Source: an uncultured Lachnobacterium sp.
GTDB taxonomy: Bacteria; Bacillota; Clostridia; Lachnospirales; Lachnospiraceae
Length of the DNA stretch: 6,410 bases
Reading direction: 5' to 3'
NCBI GenBank assembly: GCA_900548765.1
Contig: URLU01000131.1
Location: 1-6,410 of the forward strand
This document shows, in pieces, positions 1 to 6,055 of this stretch (positions within the stretch are counted from its first letter, which is position 1; each line of letters starts with the position of its first letter). Both the position numbers and the translations under genes were made by a program. The notes under the pieces were generated by a model. It searched no databases. It had not been told where the DNA came from and saw nothing but the letters and a program-made list of their open reading frames with translations.

Positions 1-984
1 AGGTCTGGCATCCTCTGCTTCAAAGCCTGTCTTATCATAAGTCACATCCAGGCTGTATCTGTTGTCCTGTATCTCTTTTGCCACATTTGCACCAAATACC
101 AATTCTCCTGTATCTGCGATAAAAATTATATCGTCATCACCTACAGTGGCATTGCCGGCTACCTGTGAAGTGAAATCTGCTGCACTGTCATATACCTTTG
201 TAATCTGGTACTTGTCTGTCATAACAGGATCTCCATTTGCATCTGTTATGATATTTCCATTTGCATCCTTTGACTCTGTCTGCACCGGATTGCCATCCGC
301 TCCCTTTATGCTGAGTTTTACAGAATTTCCTGTTACTCCACCATAGGCAAGCCGGATTCTCTGGTAGGCATTCTCATGCACATCTGTCTTGCAGTAGTAA
401 TCCTTGATATCATCTCCTGCTGGGATTTTCTTCTCTACTGTTGTCGGTACAGTAACACCTGCGGTGTAGTATCTCGCCTCTTTTAAATCCTCATATGTGA
501 AGCCCTGTGTTATCTCGTATGTTGTATCCTTCTGATCCTTCATAAATGTAAGATTTGATGATGTATAATATCCTGTAAATATTGTTCTGCCGGCATAGTC
601 TGAGTTGCCCTCAGAATATACCTGCTTCGACAGCTGGGTGAGCTGTTTTAAGATTGTCTCTCTGTCGTCTGCTGTAAGTGTATCTGTTGAACCATTTACG
701 CACTGGGTTCTGATATCTGTGATAATCGACTTCATATTTTTTAATGATGTCTCTGTCACATCCAGCCATGACCGGGCATCCGGTATATTGTTATCCACAT
801 ACTGTCCCAGATGTGACAGTGTTGTTGCCATTCTCATGGAACGGATTGCGATAACCGGATCCTCTGATGCCTTTGATATTTTCTTCTGGGTTGTCATCTG
901 GGTATTATACTTGTCCACCAGTATCTTGGTGGAATTGATATTGGTCTTAGTATTTCCCATTATCATATTGTTGGTAATTCGCAT
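1..984 (-). CDS. flgL: Flagellar hook-filament junction protein FlgL (HAP3), N-terminal part, cut by the window edge
   Basis: FlgL is the second hook-filament junction protein, placed between FlgK and the flagellin filament and exported by the flagellar type III system. Only the first 328 codons are present; the frame is open to position 1. The start is ATG at 984-982, preceded by AAGGAGGT at 1000-993 with about 9 nt spacing. The N-terminus (MRITNNMIMGNT) and the segment near residues 35-50 containing S-E-D-P (residues 40-43) match the flagellin/FlgL N-terminal helical domain. A G-R-T-I-F-T-G motif near residues 132-138 is typical of FlgL. The region after about residue 140 is a less conserved, probably surface-exposed domain with a near-repeated D-A-N-G motif. 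The visible part already exceeds the roughly 300-residue length of enterobacterial FlgL without reaching the C-terminal helix, so this is a long version. It lies 32 nt downstream of flgK and is the last operon gene seen here. Confidence 0.93.
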   Translation of the reverse strand, partial: MRITNNMIMGNTKTNINSTKILVDKYNTQMTTQKKISKASEDPVIAIRSMRMATTLSHLGQYVDNNIPDARSWLDVTETSLKNMKSIITDIRTQCVNGSTDTLTADDRETILKQLTQLSKQVYSEGNSDYAGRTIFTGYYTSSNLTFMKDQKDTTYEITQGFTYEDLKEARYYTAGVTVPTTVEKKIPAGDDIKDYYCKTDVHENAYQRIRLAYGGVTGNSVKLSIKGADGNPVQTESKDANGNIITDANGDPVMTDKYQITKVYDSAADFTSQVAGNATVGDDDIIFIADTGELVFGANVAKEIQDNRYSLDVTYDKTGFEAEDARP

Positions 985-1016
985 ATCCTCTTACCTCCTT
1001 TTGTCCGCAGGTCTCT

Positions 1017-2858
1017 TTACACGCCTGTCTCATTTACCAGCTTGTCTATCATCTCTGCCATTACTGATATGATTTTTGAATTCATATTGTAGGCATTCTG
1101 GAACTTAATCAGGTTCAGGGCTTCCTCGTCCTCATCTACTCCTGATATTGATGTACGCTGGTTATCTATTGTGGTGCTCAGATTGTTATAGACATTGTAA
1201 TATATCTTGGCCTTCTCTGTATCTACCGATACATCTGAGATTAATGTTTCCAAAAATGAGCTTGCCTTGTCTCCTCTGTAGACCTTTGTATCGCTCTGCA
1301 GCTTTAAGAGCTGTTCGATTACGTCATAGGCATCCTGCTTTACGCTGTCTGTTGTAGTACCAAACTTTGATGGATTATCAATCATATCCTGACTCACTCT
1401 GAAGTTTGCTCCGGTGAGCTGATAATATGAATCGCTGGTGCTGGTTATAGTAGTATTATTTGCCTCTGCAAAGCTGAATACTGTCCCGTTCTTTGTCTCT
1501 GCCTGAAAAAATGTTCCTGCCGGGTCACCGTTCAAGTCCTCTGCTTTAGACTCTATATCGTTAAAGAGTCTGGCAAAATTTCTGACGAACTGGTTTAACT
1601 GTGCCATGTAATATGGAACACCCATTGTGTCTATTCCTGCTCCTGTTGTCAGTCTTGAATCCACTACATCTGCAGATATCTTCTTCTGGTTGCCAAAGTT
1701 ATCGTACTGGGTTCCCAGATTAAAGGTAATCTCTTCTATCGAACCATCCGCATTGATTTTTGCCTCCCATGACTCATATGAGAAGGTCCTGTTGCCCACA
1801 GTGATTGAGCCCATTGTTGCCGGCAGATTTAACTCACTGAGTTCATCTGCTGTTACGCTTCCTATTGTAACTGTGTTATTATCAACATCTACTCTTGTGA
1901 CTTTTCCCTTGAGATTCTCTGCGTTGTCTCCATCACGCATCTCGAAAAATCCCTTTAAGCTGCCGCTTCCTGTGCCTGTAAGTGCTGAAAAATGCATATC
2001 TGTGTCAGTCCAGTACATCTCATACAAGCCCTCGTTGTCTGTCAGGGTCTTCTTGGTATCTGATGCCACACATTCCAGTGTCCTGTAGGTGCTTCCATCT
2101 ACAAGCTTCTCTCCGTTTATATATACTGAGAAGTTGGTACCGCCCAGAGGCATGTCCGGATTGTTTGTATTCTCTACCTGATACTCTGATGTGGTAACTG
2201 TCACAAGCTTTGACAGCTCATCCAGAAGGTTTGCTCTCTCATCTCTTAAGTTGCTTGCCCAGGCACCGGTTCCTGTCTCCACCTGGTTAATCTCTTTATT
2301 TAAGAGACAAATCTTCTGCGAAATAGAGTTTATCTGGTCTGTGGCGTTTTTGATTTCCTCATTACAGTCCGCCTGAATTTCCGACAGGTTCTGCGCCATT
2401 GAGTTAAAATATGTACACAGGCTCTGTGCGCTGTTTATAAACTGTGCTCTGGTGTTCTTATCTGCTGCATTTGTCTTTACAGTGTCCAGATTTGCGAACA
2501 TCTTTGAGAATATGGTAGAGAATCCCTCTAGTGTGGAATCATCCTTGAAGTAAGTCTCTATCTGATCCATGTAGTAAAGTCTCTGCTCATATCTGCCAAG
2601 TGTGGCATTATTCTCCCTGTATTTGGTGTCATAATACTCGTCTCTGACCTGTGTAATCTTGGTTACATTGACACCTGTTCCTGTGCTTCCGTAACGGGCT
2701 GCTACTCTCATGGCGTTTGTTGCCGCAAGAGTTGCCTCCTGTCTTGTATAGCCCTTGGTCTGTACATTTGCGATATTATTTGCAGTGGTATTTACTGCTA
2801 CCTGAAAGGAACGCAGTCCACTTGATCCTATATTTAGTCCGAAAAATGTTGAAGGCAT
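1017..2858 (-). CDS. flgK: Flagellar hook-associated protein FlgK (HAP1), second tandem copy
   Basis: This 613-residue protein is a FlgK-family hook-filament junction protein, exported to the hook tip. The start is ATG at 2858, with GGGAGG at 2872-2867 and 8 nt spacing; the stop is TAA. The N-terminus carries the rod/hook axial signature A-N-N-I-A-N-V-Q-T-K-G-Y-T-R (residues 26-39). A long helical region follows, ending in L-R-D-E-R-A-N-L-L-D-E-L-S (204-216), which is characteristic of FlgK. A G-S-L-K-G-F-F-E-M-R-D-G segment lies at 299-310. A probably beta-rich insertion occupies about 318-400. The C-terminal axial helix (about 566-613) contains N-Q-R...E-E-A-L-N-L-I-K-F-Q-N-A-Y-N. Both coiled ends needed for axial assembly are intact, so this is not a pseudogene. 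It has four cysteines (148, 165, 184, 263). It follows another flgK by 30 nt and precedes flgL. The two FlgK proteins align without gaps at their ends but differ widely in the middle, so which is the principal HAP1 cannot be decided here. Confidence 0.93.
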   Translation of the reverse strand: MPSTFFGLNIGSSGLRSFQVAVNTTANNIANVQTKGYTRQEATLAATNAMRVAARYGSTGTGVNVTKITQVRDEYYDTKYRENNATLGRYEQRLYYMDQIETYFKDDSTLEGFSTIFSKMFANLDTVKTNAADKNTRAQFINSAQSLCTYFNSMAQNLSEIQADCNEEIKNATDQINSISQKICLLNKEINQVETGTGAWASNLRDERANLLDELSKLVTVTTSEYQVENTNNPDMPLGGTNFSVYINGEKLVDGSTYRTLECVASDTKKTLTDNEGLYEMYWTDTDMHFSALTGTGSGSLKGFFEMRDGDNAENLKGKVTRVDVDNNTVTIGSVTADELSELNLPATMGSITVGNRTFSYESWEAKINADGSIEEITFNLGTQYDNFGNQKKISADVVDSRLTTGAGIDTMGVPYYMAQLNQFVRNFARLFNDIESKAEDLNGDPAGTFFQAETKNGTVFSFAEANNTTITSTSDSYYQLTGANFRVSQDMIDNPSKFGTTTDSVKQDAYDVIEQLLKLQSDTKVYRGDKASSFLETLISDVSVDTEKAKIYYNVYNNLSTTIDNQRTSISGVDEDEEALNLIKFQNAYNMNSKIISVMAEMIDKLVNETGV

Positions 2859-2888
2859 AAGCCATTCCTCCCGCTTTTAGCTATGGGT

Positions 2889-4721
2889 CTAAATCAGCCC
2901 CGAAACTATGGTATCTGTCATCTCACTGATTACTGTTATATATCTGCTGGCCGCATTGTAGGCTGACTGATATTTAATCATGTTTGTGAGCTCTTCGTCT
3001 GAAGATACACCTATCACCTGCTGTCTCTGGTTGTCTACAGATGCCACGGTTGCTGACATTGTCTGGCTGGCGGTGTAGTACACATTTCCAGATATTCCCA
3101 GTCTGTCGATTATCTTGTCGTAATAATTCTCAAAATTACATGGCACTGTATCATCTGGTGCGATAACCATCGAGGTCTGCTGCCATGCTGCTGTGATTTT
3201 GGTGCCCAGAGACATATCCACTGCACCATTGCTGTCTGCTGTTCCATTCTGTCTGTATACAGGCATCTTGGTAACTTCCTTGAGCAGGTCTGGATTGATT
3301 GATACATTTCCTATCTTGTAGAGGGTGTTGGTATCGTACTCATCCTCCTCATTGTATACATAGAGGGTCTGAGTATTGCCATCCTGGTCTGTGTATGTCA
3401 CCTCTGTGTATCTCTCGCAGTTATCTCTCACAAAGAGTTCCTCTGGCGGAATTTTCTTGTCCGCTCCCACATTGCAGTTTTCTGCGTCAAGTATCTTTGT
3501 GCTTGAAGTAATCTGATACTCCTTGCCATTTGCATCATAGGCTGTGATTGATGTTGCTCCGTTTCCTGCTGCTGCCTGAATTTCATCAGCACTCATGGTC
3601 TTGTTTGGCACCATGATGTCATTCATTGCCAATATAACCTTGTGCAGGAGGTAGGTAACTTCTGCCTGTGTCTCTGCCACTACGCAGTCATCAATCTTGG
3701 AATAAGCGTATTTGTCCTTAAATTCCTGGCTGAAATTTGCCTGTGCCTCAGTGTCCAGATACTCGTACTCGCCGTAGTTCTCGCCTCTGGCATAGAGCAA
3801 AGCCTTGATGCTTCCTATATCGTTATTGTATTCTGTAGAAATATCCATACTGAAATCAAACACATCAGTGTAGCCCGTTTCGCCCTTGGCTGCGTCTGAC
3901 AGATGTCCCCAGAATGGTGTATAAAAGCCGGTGCCCTTTGCAGATTCCTTGACTCTCAAGCCAATCTTGTTGAAGCCGTCCTCATCGACAAAGGTCACGC
4001 CCTCTGCCTTGATTATCACCTGACCGGTGCTGTTTTCCTTGGCTTCAATATTTAAGTAGCCTGACAGCTCATCTATGAGATAATCTCTCTCATCTCTCAG
4101 AGTCATGGCGGTCTCTAATCCATTGGACTCAACCTTCATGATTTCGTAGTTTAACTCGTTGACACGCTTTCCAATCTCATTGACACGGTCTATTTTGTCG
4201 CTTATCTCTTCATTTATATTTTCCTGGTATTTTTGAAGATCAGAATACACACTTGTGGCTCTGGACAAAAACAGCTCTGACTTCTGCAGAATCAGACTCT
4301 GGTTGGTAGAGTTCGACGGATCCTTTCCGAATTCCTGAAAGGCCTTCCATAGGTCAGCTACACTCTGTTTGAATTCCTCTCCATCAATTTCCTGAAGGAT
4401 GTCCTCCACATAAGCAACTGCATTATACATGCTGCTGTAGAACTCGCTTCGTCCATTCTCACGTCTGTATGCTTTATCTAAGAATATGTCACGCGCATGT
4501 GCCACATCTGAAACTGAAACTCCCAGACCATTCTGCTGCATATTAGTCCGGATTGTTGGATTTACGCGTGTTATATATGATTTATCTGAAAATCTAACCT
4601 GCTCCCTGACATAGCCTGGTGTGTCCACATTGGCTAAGTTGTTTGCAGTGACGTTAATCGCATTCTGTGCGTTTACCAGTCCTGAATTTCCAACATAGAA
4701 ACTGCCGAATCCATTTGCCAT
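2889..4721 (-). CDS. flgK: Flagellar hook-associated protein FlgK (HAP1), first tandem copy
   Basis: This 610-residue FlgK-family protein is the first of two in tandem. The start is ATG at 4721, with AGGAGGG at 4737-4731 and 9 nt spacing; the stop is TAG. The N-terminal axial signature A-N-N-L-A-N-V-D-T-P-G-Y-V-R sits at residues 26-39 and is closer to the classic form than in its neighbour. The FlgK helical motif L-R-D-E-R-D-Y-L-I-D-E-L-S is at 208-220, and an I-G-S-I-K-A-L-L-Y-A-R-G segment at 302-313. A long variable region follows (about 320-530), including an acidic, tyrosine-rich, probably beta-structured part near 400-490. The C-terminal axial helix (564-610) has N-Q-R-Q-Q-V-I-G-V...E-E-L-T-N-M-I-K-Y-Q-S-A-Y-N. 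Four cysteines (346, 416, 435, 528) occur at positions different from those in the second copy. It begins 19 nt after flgN, whose product is expected to chaperone it. Either copy could be the functional HAP1, or both may be built into the junction. Confidence 0.93.
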   Translation of the reverse strand: MANGFGSFYVGNSGLVNAQNAINVTANNLANVDTPGYVREQVRFSDKSYITRVNPTIRTNMQQNGLGVSVSDVAHARDIFLDKAYRRENGRSEFYSSMYNAVAYVEDILQEIDGEEFKQSVADLWKAFQEFGKDPSNSTNQSLILQKSELFLSRATSVYSDLQKYQENINEEISDKIDRVNEIGKRVNELNYEIMKVESNGLETAMTLRDERDYLIDELSGYLNIEAKENSTGQVIIKAEGVTFVDEDGFNKIGLRVKESAKGTGFYTPFWGHLSDAAKGETGYTDVFDFSMDISTEYNNDIGSIKALLYARGENYGEYEYLDTEAQANFSQEFKDKYAYSKIDDCVVAETQAEVTYLLHKVILAMNDIMVPNKTMSADEIQAAAGNGATSITAYDANGKEYQITSSTKILDAENCNVGADKKIPPEELFVRDNCERYTEVTYTDQDGNTQTLYVYNEEDEYDTNTLYKIGNVSINPDLLKEVTKMPVYRQNGTADSNGAVDMSLGTKITAAWQQTSMVIAPDDTVPCNFENYYDKIIDRLGISGNVYYTASQTMSATVASVDNQRQQVIGVSSDEELTNMIKYQSAYNAASRYITVISEMTDTIVSGLI

Positions 4722-4740
4722 CTATCTGTTCCCTCCTAAA

Positions 4741-5253
4741 TTATTGCTTGGCATCAAAACCACTGCTGCCTAAAATTGCGCCTGTATTATATGCATCCTT
4801 GCCATAATTTGCGGTCTCCGGCGCCTGTCGCATGCTTTTGAACAGAGTAATGTCAAATTCAGCCATCTCAATTGCCTGAGCTAACAGAACTGAATTGATA
4901 TTGTTTACTTCCTGTAACTCCTTTGCCGATTCAATCAGTGCTTCCTTCGCTGCCATAAGCTTCGCCTGAACCTTTGGCTGCGAATCCAGACAGCCTATAA
5001 GTTTGGTAACTGTCATCTGTTCCTGCTCTTTGCCAAGGACTGTTGCTATGTCATTCAAAAGCCCTGCCTGTTTGCTGCCTTTTACAATGAGCTCATCACT
5101 TGCTTCCTGTTCAAGGGCTGTCAGCTTTTCAAGTGCCGGTACATCTGCATCAATTAATATCTGACGTTTTTGCTCACCGTACTCTATAAGCTTTCTGTAA
5201 TCTTCAATTTCTTCCTTGAGCAATACCACAAGCTCTTCTACCAAACTAGCCAC
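4741..5253 (-). CDS. flgN: Flagellar export chaperone FlgN
   Basis: FlgN is a cytoplasmic chaperone that binds the C-terminal helices of FlgK and FlgL and delivers them to the flagellar export gate. The 170-residue product is almost wholly helical. An N-terminal amphipathic coiled-coil segment (about 3-56, with E-E-I-E-D-Y-R-K-L and A-L-E-K-L-T-A-L-E-Q-E) is followed by a second helical region (about 95-142) containing N-N-I-N-S-V-L-L-A-Q-A-I-E-M. The tail is flexible and ends in F-D-A-K-Q, as in many Firmicute FlgN proteins. The start is GTG at 5253-5251, supported by GAGGA just upstream (5264-5260) with about 7 nt to the codon; no nearby ATG is better placed. The stop is TAA. It lies 27 nt after flgM and 19 nt before the first flgK, directly beside the genes of its expected clients. 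The family is divergent in sequence, so the call rests on helical composition, length, tail motif and gene order together. Confidence 0.9.
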   Translation of the reverse strand: MASLVEELVVLLKEEIEDYRKLIEYGEQKRQILIDADVPALEKLTALEQEASDELIVKGSKQAGLLNDIATVLGKEQEQMTVTKLIGCLDSQPKVQAKLMAAKEALIESAKELQEVNNINSVLLAQAIEMAEFDITLFKSMRQAPETANYGKDAYNTGAILGSSGFDAKQ

Positions 5254-5280
5254 ACTAATTCCTCGTTTCCTTATTAATAA

Positions 5281-5556
5281 TTAAAGTGAGTTGTATTTCT
5301 CCAGCAGTTTTGCAGCGAAGTCATCAGGACTCACTGAGTATTCACCAGAGTCTATCTTGTTCTTAAGCAATGCAACCTTATCTTCCCTGATGTCTGAAGC
5401 TTGTGCTACCGCTGTCTTTGCAATCTGCAAATCCTTACCAGCTGATGAAATAGTAAACTCATCCCTTGTTGAAGCAGGCTTTGAGTTTTTTTGTGCTGCT
5501 GTAGTCTTGTTTACTCCATACAATTGTGCAATCTGGTTATATGCATCTATTCGCAT
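5281..5556 (-). CDS. flgM: Negative regulator of flagellin synthesis FlgM (anti-sigma-28)
   Basis: FlgM binds and inhibits the flagellar sigma factor (FliA/SigD) and is exported once the hook is finished, releasing late gene expression. The 91-residue product begins M-R-I-D-A-Y-N-Q-I-A-Q-L-Y-G, typical of Firmicute FlgM. Its sigma-binding half has D-E-F-T-I-S-S-A-G-K-D-L-Q (32-44), then D-I-R-E-D-K-V-A-L-L-K-N-K-I-D-S-G-E-Y (55-73) and a final helix ending K-L-L-E-K-Y. The N-terminal half is polar and probably disordered, as expected for an exported anti-sigma factor. I chose ATG at 5556-5554 because AAGGGGA lies 7 nt upstream and the family starts there. The frame can be extended to a GTG at 5595, but that codon has no ribosome binding site and falls at the predicted transcription start of the sigma-28 promoter, so the longer form is unlikely. 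It is the first gene of the operon, 27 nt ahead of flgN. Confidence 0.93.
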   Translation of the reverse strand: MRIDAYNQIAQLYGVNKTTAAQKNSKPASTRDEFTISSAGKDLQIAKTAVAQASDIREDKVALLKNKIDSGEYSVSPDDFAAKLLEKYNSL

Positions 5557-5563
5557 AACAGCA

Positions 5564-5570
5564 TCCCCTT
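5564..5570 (-). promoter_or_regulatory. Ribosome binding site that fixes the flgM start
   Basis: AAGGGGA on the minus strand, 7 nt before ATG 5556. The alternative in-frame GTG at 5595 is preceded only by A/T-rich sequence with no purine-rich site, so this element supports the shorter 91-residue FlgM. Confidence 0.75.
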
Positions 5571-5600
5571 TCTTCCTTGAAATCTGTGCTTTCACATTAT

Positions 5601-5627
5601 TTATCGGATGATTCCGGGATTACTTAA
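5601..5627 (-). promoter_or_regulatory. Sigma-28 (FliA/SigD) promoter of the flgM-flgN-flgK-flgK-flgL operon
   Basis: On the minus strand there is TTAA (5627-5624), exactly 15 nt of spacer, then TCCGATAA (5608-5601). This matches the known bacterial sigma-28 consensus TAAA-N15-GCCGATAA at seven of eight -10 positions and three of four core -35 positions. Transcription would begin near 5594, giving a leader of about 38 nt before the flgM ATG. No sigma-A-type promoter is evident between this site and flgM. A sigma-28 promoter here means the anti-sigma factor gene, and the junction genes behind it, are late-class genes under FlgM/sigma-28 feedback. Confidence 0.82.
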
Positions 5628-5674
5628 CCCTGATTTTATAATTTTTCCTCTTGAATAATTCCATGAGGCTTGAT

Positions 5675-5941
5675 AATATTAGGAGCGTTTGTGAGTTTCG
5701 CAAACTTCCCACGCTATACGTTTGGGGGATATCGGATAACATACAATTATTCCGCAGAAAAAATATGAAGTCAGCCGCAGGCTTTGTTCGCGGATAGGGT
5801 GTTTAAACTTGTTAAGGTTTAACGTTGCCGGGTTTATTGGAAACCTGCGGCAGTTCATATTTTGTTCTGCGAAACAACTGTATGCCATCCGATAGATTTA
5901 GGTTTTGAGTGGGAAGTTTGAATTTACATACGTTTAATATT
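5675..5941 (-). ncRNA. Candidate large structured RNA (long foldback); family not recognised
   Basis: The sequence is a large imperfect inverted repeat. Outermost, AATATTA (5675-5681) faces TAATATT (5935-5941). A perfect 12-bp stem pairs 5701-5712 with 5909-5920. After an asymmetric internal loop, 5730-5759 pairs without interruption with 5865-5894 (30 bp). A 1-nt bulge follows, then 5760-5769 with 5854-5863 (10 bp), a small internal loop, and 5774-5784 with 5841-5851 (11 bp). A 56-nt apical region (5785-5840) contains a minor GTTAA/TTAAC hairpin on the minus strand. All six non-Watson-Crick positions of the long helix are G-U on the minus strand and A-C on the plus strand, hence the strand assignment. 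The closing stem, central bubble and long distal hairpin resemble 6S RNA in outline only; no family motif was recognised. A foldback MITE is the main alternative. Exact transcript ends are unknown. Confidence 0.45.
5675..5941. repeat. Imperfect palindrome of about 267 bp in the flgM/SulP divergent intergenic region
   Basis: As DNA, the same interval is an inverted repeat with arms of roughly 105-110 bp around a 56-nt centre. It includes a perfect 12-bp block (5701-5712 against 5909-5920) and a long block (5730-5784 against 5841-5894). It is recorded separately because the inverted repeat is directly visible, whereas its interpretation as an RNA gene is inference. No unambiguous target-site duplication is visible at the outer ends and there is no transposase gene in the window. 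Confidence 0.88.
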
Positions 5942-6055
5942 GCAGTTGTATTTGTTACGGTTATTACATCAATACTAATGTTGTTTCAATTTTGTTTAAC
6001 ATCGCTGCTGCTTTCAAGTATCATTCAATCATTTATTTAAAAGAGGGAATATTGT
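5942..6055. other. A/T-rich intergenic stretch upstream of the SulP gene
   Basis: This stretch must contain or adjoin the plus-strand promoter of the SulP gene, but I see no convincing -35/-10 pair, operator or riboswitch for it. The ribosome binding site of the SulP gene lies at its right end. No open frame with a ribosome binding site was found. Confidence 0.5.
5961..5989 (-). promoter_or_regulatory. Weak candidate housekeeping promoter for the foldback RNA
   Basis: On the minus strand TTGAAA (5989-5984) is followed after 17 nt by TAATAA (5966-5961). The -35 is close to the sigma-A consensus; the -10 matches TATAAT at only three positions. Transcription would begin near 5954, about 13 nt before the first arm of the foldback, which is a sensible place for an RNA gene promoter. 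In A/T-rich DNA such matches are common, so the call is tentative. Confidence 0.25.

Noticed and set aside
605..2376. Several plus-strand open frames of 60-155 codons opposite flgL and flgK
   Set aside because: They are antisense shadows of well-supported flagellar genes, with low-complexity serine/leucine/valine-rich translations and no family features.
2859..2880. Short AAGC/GCTT pairing around the ribosome binding site of the second flgK, considered as translational control
   Set aside because: Four base pairs across a 10-nt loop is too weak and common to support regulation.
5281..5595. Longer FlgM starting at GTG 5595
   Set aside because: There is no ribosome binding site upstream of the GTG, and the codon sits at the predicted transcription start. 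The ATG at 5556 has a good site and matches the family N-terminus.
5647..5668. CCTC/GAGG inverted repeat between the sigma-28 promoter and the foldback, considered as a terminator
   Set aside because: The stem is only 4 bp with a long spacer, and on the minus strand it is followed by A residues rather than a T tract, so it is not a credible intrinsic terminator.
5679..5888. A 69-codon open frame on the minus strand inside the foldback
   Set aside because: It has no ribosome binding site, its protein looks like translated non-coding sequence with no recognisable family, and it lies within the two arms and loop of the inverted repeat, which explain the sequence better.
5888..5895. TCCGATAG on the plus strand, resembling a sigma-28 -10 element that could drive the SulP gene (a similar TCCGATAT lies on the minus strand at 5736-5729)
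   Set aside because: Neither has a TAAA-like -35 element 15 nt upstream, and the two occurrences are simply the two arms of the inverted repeat.
5675..5941. CRISPR array or riboswitch for the SulP gene
   Set aside because: There are no direct repeats with spacers. The wobble-pair pattern points to the minus strand, away from the SulP gene, and no known riboswitch motif was recognised.
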